The translations under genes and the position numbers were made by a program. Shown here in pieces: positions 1 to 11,425 of a stretch of DNA of 51,510 nt. The notes beneath the pieces were generated by a model. That model was not told the origin of the DNA and made no database searches. It was given only the letters and a program-made list of their open reading frames with translations. Where the stretch lies: NCBI GenBank assembly GCA_947303715.1, contig CAMYYY010000016.1:1-51510 (forward strand). Reading direction: 5' to 3'. Within the stretch, counting starts at the first letter, position 1. Each line of letters begins with the position of its first letter. The DNA is from an uncultured Bacteroidales bacterium. Its GTDB lineage: Bacteria > Bacteroidota > Bacteroidia > Bacteroidales > Bacteroidaceae.

Positions 1-30
1 TCAGGGGAAGATGGATACATGAAAAGAAAA

Positions 31-60
31 TGACTAAATGACTAAATGACTAAATGACTA
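31..60. repeat. 8-bp tandem repeat
   Basis: The unit TGACTAAA is repeated three times and followed by a partial fourth copy. It lies in non-coding sequence at the left edge. No function is evident. Confidence 0.85.
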
Positions 61-389
61 TTACAATCGACCACGTTAGAAAACAAGCATTTACGAAAAA
101 CGCCCCTTTTCAGTCCTTCCGAAGCATCACGTTTTCCATCACTCCCCTTTCCCTGCTTACAGCTGGTTTGTCGGTTTCCTGCAGCATCAAGTTACGATTT
201 GTTATCTTCCTTTGCCGAGCCCGCAGAGCAAGCCGTCGTTTTCCCATTCCCCTGCGCTGGGATTTTATTTGCCTGCGTTAATTTTTTATTCCCCTGCGCT
301 ACGGATTTATTTGCCTGCGCTGGCGGCACAGAGTAGTGCGCTGCGGAGAAAAAAATTTTACATGAAGGCCCGTTTTTTTGCCCCTCAAA
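61..389. other. non-coding stretch upstream of GH97 gene
   Basis: Only short open frames cross this stretch and none has a ribosome binding site, signal peptide or recognisable domain. The recognisable content is the 21-bp tandem repeat at 246-329. No RNA gene is visible. Confidence 0.5.
246..329 (-). repeat. 21-bp tandem repeat, 4 copies
   Basis: Four units of exactly 21 bp start at 246, 267, 288 and 309. Read on the minus strand the core is GCGCAGGCAAATAAA, alternating with GCGCAGGGGAATAAA. One minus-strand frame would read as a heptad QANK/QGNK peptide, but I see no gene there. The same core and the same period occur inside the amidase gene at 44065-44148. Confidence 0.85.
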
Positions 390-421
390 TTTGGCTATGT
401 CAATAAAAAGAGGTATATTTG
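390..421 (+). promoter_or_regulatory. Bacteroidota-type promoter for GH97 gene
   Basis: A -33 TTTG at 390-393 and a -7 TATATTTG at 414-421 are separated by 20 nt, matching the Bacteroidota sigma-ABfr consensus. The proposed start codon is about 40 nt downstream. Confidence 0.7.
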
Positions 422-460
422 CAACGTCTAAAGAAAAAAACAATTCATTCCCCTATAATC

Positions 461-2497
461 ATGAAAAGAGCCTCTATTATCCTACTCATTGTCAGCCTGT
501 TGATGCCCCTGAGATTCAACGCCGCCGGCAAGAAACCCTACAGTCTCACGTCGCCCGACGGGCGCATCGTTGTCACCCTTACCTCCGAGGCACCGCTTGC
601 CTATAGCATCGCGCGCGACGGCAACGTGCTCGTCCAGCCCTCGCCCATCGGCCTGACGCTGACGAACGGCACCGTCGTGGAGCGCGCCCTGAAGGCGTCG
701 CGCCCGCGCCGCGTGACGGAGGAGACCGACGCCCCCTTCTGGCGCCAGCCCCACATCAGCACCACCTGCAACGAACTGACGCTGACGCTTAACGGCGGCT
801 TCGCGCTTGTCGTGCGCGCCTACGACGACGGCGTGGCCTACCGCTTCCGCTACACGAAGAAGGCGCCGCTGAAGATACGCGACGAGCAGGCTACCTTCTC
901 CTTTGCGGGCGACCCGACGGCATGGCTCGCCTACTCCACCAACGAGCGCAACCCCTTCGCCATGGCCTTCCAGAACCTCTACGACGAAACACCCATCAGC
1001 CGTGCCCGCGACATCCCCGCCTTCCTTCCTGCCACCATTGATGTCAACGGCACTAAGGTCACCCTCCTTGAGAGCGACCTGGAGGCCTATCCGGGGATGT
1101 TCCTGGCCTCACCTAAATCCTCCCCTAAAGGGAAGGACTTCAAGTCACCCCTCCTTCAGGAGGGGACGGGGGAGGCTCTCTTAGGTATCTTCCCGCCCTA
1201 CCCGAAGGAGTACCGCCAGAGCGCCACGCGCCAGCAGTTGCACGTCGCTGAGGCGGAGGACTTTATCTGCCGCGTCGATGGCGTAAGGGATTTCCCCTGG
1301 CGTGTGCTTGCCATCACCGACGACGACACCCAGATGCCCCTGAACAACCTTGTCTATACCCTCGCCTCGCCCAACCGCATCGGCGACACCTCGTGGATCA
1401 AGCCCGGCAAGGTGGCGTGGGACTGGTGGAACGCGTGGAACCTCAAGGGCGTACCCTTCAAGGCCGGCATCAACATGCCTACTTATAAGTATTACATCGA
1501 CTTCGCTGCCAAGAACGGCATCGAATATATTGTCCTCGACGAGGGCTGGTACGACCCCAAGAGCGGCGACATGCTCACCGTCATCCCTGAGCTGAACCTT
1601 GAGGAGCTCATCGCCTACGGACGGCAGAAGGGCGTCGACATCGTGCTCTGGACGGTATTCAACGTCCTCGACGACCAGCTTGAGGAGGCCTGCCAAAAAT
1701 ACTCCGCCATGGGCGTCAAGGGCTTCAAGGTCGACTTCCTCGACCGCAACGACCAGACGGGTGTCGAGATGGCCTACCGCATCTGCGAGAAGGCTGCCCA
1801 GTACCACCTCTTCCTCGACTATCACGGCTTCTATTCCCCCACCGGCCTCAACCGCACCTACCCCAACCTGCTCAACTACGAGGGCGTCTTCGGCATGGAG
1901 GAGGTGAAGTGGGGCCCCGCAGAAAAGGACATGCCCCACTACGACGTCACGTTCCCCTTCATGCGCATGATGTGCGGCAATGTCGATTTCACACAGGGCG
2001 CTATGCGCAACGCCACCCGCGCCGACTGGCGTCCCATCTACTACAGCCCTGTCAGCCAGGGCACGCGCTGCCATCAGGCTGCCATGTACGTGGTGCTCGA
2101 CAGCCCCTTCACCATGTTCTGCGACACCCCCACGAGCTACGAGGCCGAGCCCGCCTACACCCAGTTTGTCGCCTCCATCCCCACGGTGTGGGACGAGACC
2201 GTCATCCCCTGCGGACGGATGGGCGAGTACATCGTCACGGCACGCCGCAAGGGCAACACATGGTACATCGCCGGTCTGACGGACTGGCGTGCCCGCGACA
2301 TCACCATTCCCCTCACGTTCCTGCCTGACGGCGACTACGGCTACGCCCTGCTCGCCGACGGCATCAATGCCGACAAGAACGCCGAGGACTACAGCCTCAA
2401 CATCTACAAAGACACCTCGCGCCACCTGAACAACACCCAGACCTTCACCCAACACCTGGCCTCCGGCGGAGGCTTCGTCCTCAAACTCTTCAAATAA
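461..2497 (+). CDS. GH97 family glycoside hydrolase, probable retaining alpha-galactosidase type
   Basis: Periplasmic or surface exo-acting alpha-glycosidase of family GH97, 678 aa. The start at 461 is preferred over an upstream frame opening because it begins a clear signal peptide (MKRASIILLIVSLLMPL). The N-terminal beta-sandwich is followed by a TIM barrel with the motifs VLDEGWYDP, GVKGFKVDFLDR and FGMEEVKWG. GH97 members split into inverting enzymes that use Glu bases (SusB) and retaining ones that use an Asp nucleophile. Asp425 (KVDF) and Glu480 are spaced 55 residues apart, the spacing I recall for the nucleophile and acid/base of the Bacteroides retaining alpha-galactosidase. A GC-rich palindromic element at 1122-1176 encodes an extra Ser/Pro/Lys-rich loop near residues 221-239. 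The GH127 gene follows 86 nt later on the same strand. Family assignment is firm; the exact sugar is inferred. Confidence 0.9.
   Translation: MKRASIILLIVSLLMPLRFNAAGKKPYSLTSPDGRIVVTLTSEAPLAYSIARDGNVLVQPSPIGLTLTNGTVVERALKASRPRRVTEETDAPFWRQPHISTTCNELTLTLNGGFALVVRAYDDGVAYRFRYTKKAPLKIRDEQATFSFAGDPTAWLAYSTNERNPFAMAFQNLYDETPISRARDIPAFLPATIDVNGTKVTLLESDLEAYPGMFLASPKSSPKGKDFKSPLLQEGTGEALLGIFPPYPKEYRQSATRQQLHVAEAEDFICRVDGVRDFPWRVLAITDDDTQMPLNNLVYTLASPNRIGDTSWIKPGKVAWDWWNAWNLKGVPFKAGINMPTYKYYIDFAAKNGIEYIVLDEGWYDPKSGDMLTVIPELNLEELIAYGRQKGVDIVLWTVFNVLDDQLEEACQKYSAMGVKGFKVDFLDRNDQTGVEMAYRICEKAAQYHLFLDYHGFYSPTGLNRTYPNLLNYEGVFGMEEVKWGPAEKDMPHYDVTFPFMRMMCGNVDFTQGAMRNATRADWRPIYYSPVSQGTRCHQAAMYVVLDSPFTMFCDTPTSYEAEPAYTQFVASIPTVWDETVIPCGRMGEYIVTARRKGNTWYIAGLTDWRARDITIPLTFLPDGDYGYALLADGINADKNAEDYSLNIYKDTSRHLNNTQTFTQHLASGGGFVLKLFK
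1122..1176 (+). repeat. GC-rich palindromic element inside GH97 gene
   Basis: Two adjacent inverted repeats, CCCCTAAAGGGAAGG-like and CCCCTCCTTCAGGAGGGG, are followed by GGGGGAGGCT. The same modules in the same order occur at 50402-50512, and a shorter relative occurs at 11179-11243. It stays in frame. Confidence 0.7.
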
Positions 2498-2502
2498 TCC
2501 CA

Positions 2503-2547
2503 TCCGGAATCTCCGGAACCTCCGGAACCTCCAGAATTTCCGGAACA
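2503..2547. repeat. 9-bp tandem repeat, 5 copies
   Basis: Five 9-bp units based on TCCGGAACC fill most of the 86-nt gap between the GH97 and GH127 genes. The fourth unit is diverged. Confidence 0.85.
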
Positions 2548-2583
2548 ACCCATAAGACCTAAAAAACCATAAATTCCCCCCCC

Positions 2584-5088
2584 ATGAAAAGACTCCTCCT
2601 CCCCGCGCTGCTTGTGCTGACACTCCTCGCCGGCTGCGCCAACGAAAAGAAGGGCACCTTAGGCAATGCCGTCGACGGCTACCCCATCACCCCCGTCCCC
2701 TTCACCTCCGTCAAGGTTGCTCCAGAAACCTTCTGGGGACAGCGCCTGCAAGCCTCCCGCGAAGTCACCATCCCACTTGCCTTCAGCAAGTGCGAATCGG
2801 AAGGCCGCTACAAGAACTTCGAGAACGCTGCCAAGCAGATGGCCAGCGACACCAACCTCGGCTTCAAGGTCGGCGGCTACTCCTTCGACGACACCGATGT
2901 CTATAAGACCATCGAGGGTGCCTCGTACCTCCTGCAGACCTACCCCGACGCCAAGCTGAAAGCCTACATCGACAGCGTCATCGCCATCATGGCCGCCGCC
3001 CAGGAGCCTGACGGCTACCTCTACACCGCCCGCACCCAGAACCCTGAGCATCCCCACGAGTGGGCAGGCCGCGAACGCTGGGAGAAGGTGGAGGACCTGA
3101 GCCACGAGTTCTACAACCTGGGCCACATGGTCGAGGGCGCCATCGCCCACTATCAGGCCACAGGGCAGCGCAACTTCCTCGACATCGCCATCCGCTATGC
3201 CGACTGCGTCTGCCGCGAGATAGGTCCGGGCGAAGGACAGAAGATCCGCGTGCCAGGCCATCAGATTGCCGAGATGGCGCTGGCCAAGCTCTACCTCGTC
3301 ACAGGCGATAGGAAATACCTCGATGAAGCAAAATTCTTCCTTGATATGCGTGGCAAGACAGAGCGCAAAGACCAGTACAGCCAGGCCGACAAGCCTGTCG
3401 TGGAGCAGACCGAGGCATGGGGACATGCCGTGCGCGCCGGCTACATGTATGCCGGCATGGCTGACGTGGCAGCCCTCACGGGCGACGAGAGCTACGTCCA
3501 TGCCATCGACGCCATCTGGGACAACATTGTCAGCAAAAAACTCTACGTCACAGGCGGCGTGGGCAGCACCAACAACGGCGAGGCTTTCGAGGGCGACTAC
3601 ATCCTGCCCAATATGAGCGCCTACTGCGAGACGTGTGCCGCCATTGCCAACGTCTATGTCAACTACCGCCTATTCCTCCTTCATGGCGAGAGCAAGTATT
3701 ACGATGTCCTCGAGCGCAGCCTCTATAACGCTGTACTCAGCGGCATCAGCCTCGACGGAGGCGGTTTCTTCTACCCCAACCCGTTGGAGAGCATGGGCCA
3801 GCACCAGCGCCAGTCGTGGTTCGGCTGCGCCTGCTGCCCCAGCAATGCCTGCCGCTTCATCCCCTCCCTGCCGGGCTACATGTATGCCGTCAAGGACAAC
3901 AATGTCTATGTCAACCTCTTCAACACCAGCAATGTCGCCCTCAAGGTGAACGGCAAGGCTGTCGAATTGGAGCAGGAAACAAACTATCCCTGGGACGGCA
4001 AAATCACCCTGCGCGTGACGAAGAACAAAGCCGGTGCCTTCAACCTCAAGGTGCGCTATCCGGGCTGGGCAAAGGGCGAGGCAGTCCCTTCGGACCTCTA
4101 TACTTTTGTTAATAATCAGAAGTACCTCCAGAGCATCCTTGTCAACGGACAGAGCATCATCGAGCCGAACAAAGCCAATCCCTCCTACCTCACCCCTGAC
4201 GGCTATATTACCGTCGCAGGCGACTGGAAGAAGGGCGACACGATGGAAGTGGAGTTCCGCATGGATTCCCGTTTCATTCGTGCCAACGAGCATGTGGAAG
4301 CCGACCGTGGCAAGGCTGCCATCCAGCGCGGCCCGCTCGTCTATTGCGCCGAATGGCCCGACAACGACTTCAACGTCCTCTCCACCGTCATCAGCGGGGA
4401 TTCCAGCCGCGATGCCGAGATGAGCACTATCACCATAAAGACGACTCCTGCTAACCAAGGCGACGAGGTGAAGGAGCAGACCTACCCCATTGTGCGCCTG
4501 AGCATGGACGCCGAGGCCCTCAGCTACGACGACAAAATGAACGTCACCCGCAAGAACGTCGCCCTCAACCTCATCCCCTACTATGCCTGGGCACACCGCG
4601 GGCGTGGCAATATGGAGGTCTGGCTTGCCACACAGGACGATGCTGCGAAACCCACATGGCCCGACACCTATGCTTCGACAAGCAAGATTACTGGCAGCCA
4701 TCGTGCCAACTACAGCGCCATCAACGACCATCTGCTCCCCAAGGACAGCAACGACCACTCCATCCCCTACTTCCACTGGTGGCCCAAGGAAGGCACCACG
4801 GAGTGGATTTGCTACGAGTTCCCCAAGGCAAGCTGTGTCAGCGAAAGCACCATCTGGTGGTTTGATGACGGTCCCTGGGGCGGCTGCCGCGTGCCCAAAA
4901 GCTGGAAGCTCTATTACGAGGATGCCTCTGGTAACTTCATTCCCGTACAGGCCAAGACAGCCTATGGCACGAAGAAGGATGTTGCCAACCGCGTCACCTT
5001 CGCTCCCGTCACCACCAAAAAACTGAAGCTTGAAGTCCAGCTTCCTCCCAAATACGCTGCCGGCCTCTTTGAGTGGGAAGTGAAATAA
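2584..5088 (+). CDS. GH127-type (DUF1680) beta-L-arabinofuranosidase lipoprotein
   Basis: Predicted to release beta-L-arabinofuranose from plant glycans or glycoproteins; 834 aa. The signal peptide ends in lipobox LAGC with Cys18, so it is membrane anchored. The helical-barrel catalytic domain carries the Zn/Cys centre of the family: Glu349 and Cys351 in YCETC, and Cys417/Cys418 in GCACCPSN, where one Cys is the nucleophile. Glu333 in GEAF is at the right distance to be the acid/base. Residues from about 690 to the end form an F5/8C-like beta-sandwich with many Trp residues, probably a binding module. It lies downstream of the GH97 gene and could share its transcript. GH146 is a close relative and cannot be excluded by eye. 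Confidence 0.88.
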   Translation: MKRLLLPALLVLTLLAGCANEKKGTLGNAVDGYPITPVPFTSVKVAPETFWGQRLQASREVTIPLAFSKCESEGRYKNFENAAKQMASDTNLGFKVGGYSFDDTDVYKTIEGASYLLQTYPDAKLKAYIDSVIAIMAAAQEPDGYLYTARTQNPEHPHEWAGRERWEKVEDLSHEFYNLGHMVEGAIAHYQATGQRNFLDIAIRYADCVCREIGPGEGQKIRVPGHQIAEMALAKLYLVTGDRKYLDEAKFFLDMRGKTERKDQYSQADKPVVEQTEAWGHAVRAGYMYAGMADVAALTGDESYVHAIDAIWDNIVSKKLYVTGGVGSTNNGEAFEGDYILPNMSAYCETCAAIANVYVNYRLFLLHGESKYYDVLERSLYNAVLSGISLDGGGFFYPNPLESMGQHQRQSWFGCACCPSNACRFIPSLPGYMYAVKDNNVYVNLFNTSNVALKVNGKAVELEQETNYPWDGKITLRVTKNKAGAFNLKVRYPGWAKGEAVPSDLYTFVNNQKYLQSILVNGQSIIEPNKANPSYLTPDGYITVAGDWKKGDTMEVEFRMDSRFIRANEHVEADRGKAAIQRGPLVYCAEWPDNDFNVLSTVISGDSSRDAEMSTITIKTTPANQGDEVKEQTYPIVRLSMDAEALSYDDKMNVTRKNVALNLIPYYAWAHRGRGNMEVWLATQDDAAKPTWPDTYASTSKITGSHRANYSAINDHLLPKDSNDHSIPYFHWWPKEGTTEWICYEFPKASCVSESTIWWFDDGPWGGCRVPKSWKLYYEDASGNFIPVQAKTAYGTKKDVANRVTFAPVTTKKLKLEVQLPPKYAAGLFEWEVK

Positions 5089-5124
5089 AAACCAAACTAT
5101 TGTCACTATAGCTACTATAGCGCT

Positions 5125-5167
5125 AAAAAAGGAAGGGGGTGCGTGATGTGCACCCCCTTCCTTTTTT
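5125..5167. terminator. bidirectional intrinsic terminator
   Basis: A perfect 18-bp inverted repeat (5125-5142 with 5150-5167) has a 7-nt loop. It is flanked by A-run on one side and T-run on the other, so it can act in both directions. It lies exactly between the convergent GH127 and beta-galactosidase genes. Confidence 0.95.
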
Positions 5168-5182
5168 CAAAGCCCTTCGCGC

Positions 5183-8488
<3,306 letters not shown>

Positions 8489-8510
8489 TCATTGTATTTT
8501 CAGAAAAAAA

Positions 8511-8542
8511 TTTGGCAGTCATGGAAAAACCCTCTACCTTTG
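8511..8542 (+). promoter_or_regulatory. promoter for GH128-like gene
   Basis: A -33 TTTG at 8511-8514 and a -7 TACCTTTG at 8535-8542 are 20 nt apart, matching the Bacteroidota consensus. Confidence 0.75.
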
Positions 8543-8589
8543 CCTACGTTTTCTAATTTAAACAATTGTACACGCGCAAAAGCCCCTCT

Positions 8590-11352
8590 ATGAGTAAATA
8601 TCTACTCCATTTAACTATAGGTTTCCTTCTCCTCTTCCTGCTGCCTGCCGGAACGTCTGCGCAGAACAGCAAGACCACCGTAACCCAAGTGAGCGAGGAG
8701 GTCACATTGATGACGGACGTGGATTACATCATCACGGATGCCGAGGAGCCTTTTGGGGCAGAGGGGAGCGTCAACATCGTTCGTACAGAGCACGCCGTTC
8801 TCATCTTCCGCAACATCAAGCCCAGCCTTGTTATTAAAAAACACCTTGGGCACATCTATATCAACGGCGAAGCGGCAAAGAACAACGTCAACTGCCAAGT
8901 GAGGATGTACGCTCAGGGGGCCATCGTTTTTCCCTATCCCAAGGATTTCAAGCCCCTCACCGTCTATTCCGAGCCCAACTTCGAAGGCGAATCCGTTGAT
9001 GACTTTGGATTGGAGAATGCCGGAGGTTTCATGAATACCCTCACCTCTGCAAAACTCAACAACCGCATCCGCAGCTTCCGCCTGAAGCGTGGCTACATGG
9101 TTACCTTCGCTCTCGGCACAAGCGGTTGGGGATACAGCCGTTGCTTCATTGCCGATCAAGAGGACCTAGAGATTGCCGAATTGCCTGCAAACATGGACAG
9201 CCGCATCTCGTCCTACCGCGTCTTCCAATGGTACAACGCCCAAAAGAAGGGTCTCGCCAGCGACACCCGTGCTGCTGCCAACGAAGCGCTGAACGCCTCG
9301 TGGTGCTACACCTGGTCCACAGGCGAAAACCGGCTGCCCGACACCGAATGTGTCCCCAACCACATCTACGAGGACTGGCCTTCGCCCGCCTCATGCGGCA
9401 GCGTCACCTACTCCTGCCACATGAAGACCAACAACGAGCCCGGTAACTCAGCCGACGACCATCCGCAGGACGTCGAAACCGTTCTCAACAACTGGCAGAA
9501 CCTCATGCGCACCGGCCTGCGCCTTTGCTCCGAAACCTCGCACGATGGCAGCTGGAACCATCTCCAGCAATTTATCCGCGAGATTGATGCCCGTGGCTGG
9601 CGCTGCGACTTGCTTGACCTCCACTGCTATTGGCCCTCTGGCAGTTTCTGGAACCTCGAGAGCTACTACAACAACTATGGCCGTCGTCCCATCTGGATCA
9701 GCGAATGGGTGTGGGGCGCCAGCTGGAACAATAACGGAATTTTCGGCGAAGCTCCTGACGGACGAGGCAGTTTCTCCAACGCCAATCAGCAGAAGTGCTA
9801 CAGCGGCACGAAACCTATCCTTGATTATCTCAACTCGCTTGCCTGCGTTGAGCGCTACGCCTACTGGAACAGCGAAGCCGACTGCTCGAAAATCTATAAA
9901 GACGGCACCCTTTCCATCCTCGGCAAGTACTACGCCTCCATGCAATCCGGCCTGGGCTACAACAAAGCCTATGAGAAAGTGCCTACAGTGGTATATAGCA
10001 ACCCCACGAACCTCACCGGCACCTACACGAAAGCCAAGGACACCTACACCCTGAAATGGCAGGACAACAACGGCGACATGGCTGACTCCGTAGTTGTAGA
10101 ATGCCGACTTCCGGGCTCCAGCCGCTTCGTACGTATCGCTACGCTCCCGCTCAAAGACAAGAGTATGGCAAACGGCGTCACCTACACCTATACCGACACG
10201 CTCTCCGCTTCCGGCGCTTACTTCTATCGTGTCGGCACTTATCCCATCGGAGCAAAGGCAGCTCGTTACTCTAGCGAGGTTTCCGTTTCTGTCGCCCGTG
10301 GCGAGGGCGATGAGAAAGTACGCTTCGGTAACGTCACAGCTGCCAACACCGAGTCCAGTTTCAGTTCCTACGGCATCACCTTCGAAGAACTTCCCGCCGT
10401 TATCCTCGGCCCAGCCTCAGCTAACAACGCAACCACCCCGCTCTGCCATCATCTCCAAGCCATTAAGAAAGACGGCTTCCAATACCACTTTTTCCCTTGG
10501 ACATTAGCAGATAACCAGACCATGAGCCGCGAGGAGAGCACAGCCTTCCTTGCCCTTGAACGCGGGAACGGCACGCTGGGCGGACTTCACTACGAGGCGA
10601 ATCAGATTGCTGCCGAGCAGATGGACAGCACCTACACTACTAACGTTTACGGGAAAATCAACAACGACACAGCATATATCCATTTCAACCAGCCCTTTGG
10701 CGAAGGCGTCACACCCGTTGTCTTTGTCAATGTCCTCACCTCGCGGGACACCTACCCGCTCATGTGGAAGGTGTTTGACGTCACCCACGACGGTTTCAAA
10801 ATCCGCCTTTGCCGTGAACACGGACGTACTGAAAAGACCTTCATCAGCGAGAACGTCCTCTACCTTGCCATCGAGCAAGGACAGGGACAGCTAATGGACG
10901 GCAAGCTTATAACTGTCGGCCTCGCTCCTGAATCCGTGGGCGGCATCACCGCACGCTCCGTTGAATTCGGCGACTCGCTCGTCAACCCCTTATTGTGGGG
11001 CGAGCCGCAGACCGCCAACGAGTCCCGTGCCGCTATCACCCGCTACTCCTCCTTATCTGAAACGAGTGTACGCATCCGCCGTACCATCGACAGCAGCGAG
11101 CCCAAGGTCAGCGGCAGCGCTGTCGAGGATTTCGGCTGGATGGTTATCAGCGATGGCACAGCAACGGGAATCAACAGACCCACCCCCAACCCCTCCCATG
11201 AGGGAGGGGAGGCTCTCCCTTTGGAAGAGCGGGGAGAGGGGCTTTTCACCCTTGATGGACGTCGTGTTGCAGCACCCTCCAGCGGTGGCATCTACATTCG
11301 CCGCATCACCTGTCCCGACGGCAGCATCCGCACCCAAAAAGTATTTTTCTAA
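8590..11352 (+). CDS. secreted GH128-like glycosyl hydrolase with beta/gamma-crystallin-like domain and sorting-like tail
   Basis: Probable extracellular beta-glucan-active hydrolase, 920 aa. The ATG at 8590 opens signal peptide MSKYLLHLTIGFLLLFLLP; the TTG 24 nt upstream is not needed. Residues about 125-200 contain VYSEPNFEGES and a downstream FRLKRGYMVTF block, resembling a beta/gamma-crystallin fold. Residues about 207-465 match the Glyco_hydro_cc/GH128 barrel: WCYTWSTGE, Glu283 in TNNEPG (likely acid/base) and Glu372 in WISEWVWG (likely nucleophile). An Fn3-like segment follows (about 470-575), then two internally similar beta-rich repeats starting near residues 599 and 707. The C-terminus (DGRRV...GGIYIRR...QKVFF) resembles a Bacteroidota T9SS tail. 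A palindromic element at 11179-11243 encodes a Pro/Glu/Gly-rich linker before the tail. Substrate is inferred from family only. Confidence 0.75.
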   Translation: MSKYLLHLTIGFLLLFLLPAGTSAQNSKTTVTQVSEEVTLMTDVDYIITDAEEPFGAEGSVNIVRTEHAVLIFRNIKPSLVIKKHLGHIYINGEAAKNNVNCQVRMYAQGAIVFPYPKDFKPLTVYSEPNFEGESVDDFGLENAGGFMNTLTSAKLNNRIRSFRLKRGYMVTFALGTSGWGYSRCFIADQEDLEIAELPANMDSRISSYRVFQWYNAQKKGLASDTRAAANEALNASWCYTWSTGENRLPDTECVPNHIYEDWPSPASCGSVTYSCHMKTNNEPGNSADDHPQDVETVLNNWQNLMRTGLRLCSETSHDGSWNHLQQFIREIDARGWRCDLLDLHCYWPSGSFWNLESYYNNYGRRPIWISEWVWGASWNNNGIFGEAPDGRGSFSNANQQKCYSGTKPILDYLNSLACVERYAYWNSEADCSKIYKDGTLSILGKYYASMQSGLGYNKAYEKVPTVVYSNPTNLTGTYTKAKDTYTLKWQDNNGDMADSVVVECRLPGSSRFVRIATLPLKDKSMANGVTYTYTDTLSASGAYFYRVGTYPIGAKAARYSSEVSVSVARGEGDEKVRFGNVTAANTESSFSSYGITFEELPAVILGPASANNATTPLCHHLQAIKKDGFQYHFFPWTLADNQTMSREESTAFLALERGNGTLGGLHYEANQIAAEQMDSTYTTNVYGKINNDTAYIHFNQPFGEGVTPVVFVNVLTSRDTYPLMWKVFDVTHDGFKIRLCREHGRTEKTFISENVLYLAIEQGQGQLMDGKLITVGLAPESVGGITARSVEFGDSLVNPLLWGEPQTANESRAAITRYSSLSETSVRIRRTIDSSEPKVSGSAVEDFGWMVISDGTATGINRPTPNPSHEGGEALPLEERGEGLFTLDGRRVAAPSSGGIYIRRITCPDGSIRTQKVFF
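11179..11243 (+). repeat. GC-rich palindromic element inside GH128-like gene
   Basis: CCCCTCCCATGAGGGAGGGG-like palindrome followed by GGCTCTCC and a second G-rich arm. It encodes a Pro/Asn/Glu-rich linker just before the C-terminal tail. It is related to the elements at 1122-1176 and 50402-50512. Confidence 0.65.
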
Positions 11353-11425
11353 AAGCGTTTTCAAAAGCAGATAAACCCCTATTATTCATTTATTAACTTA
11401 TTATTCACCAAATCAAACAAAACCC

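Noticed and set aside
192..443. 83-aa minus-strand frame with QANK/QGNK heptads
   Set aside because: The heptads come from the 21-bp repeat. There is no ribosome binding site or signal peptide, so I call a repeat rather than a gene.
1181..2623. 480-aa open frame on the minus strand
   Set aside because: It lies fully antisense to the GH97 gene, has no recognisable domain and is Val/Gly/Ala/His-rich, as expected from GC-biased third codon positions.
3670..5106. 478-aa open frame on the minus strand
   Set aside because: Antisense to the GH127 gene; low-complexity composition, no signal or motif.
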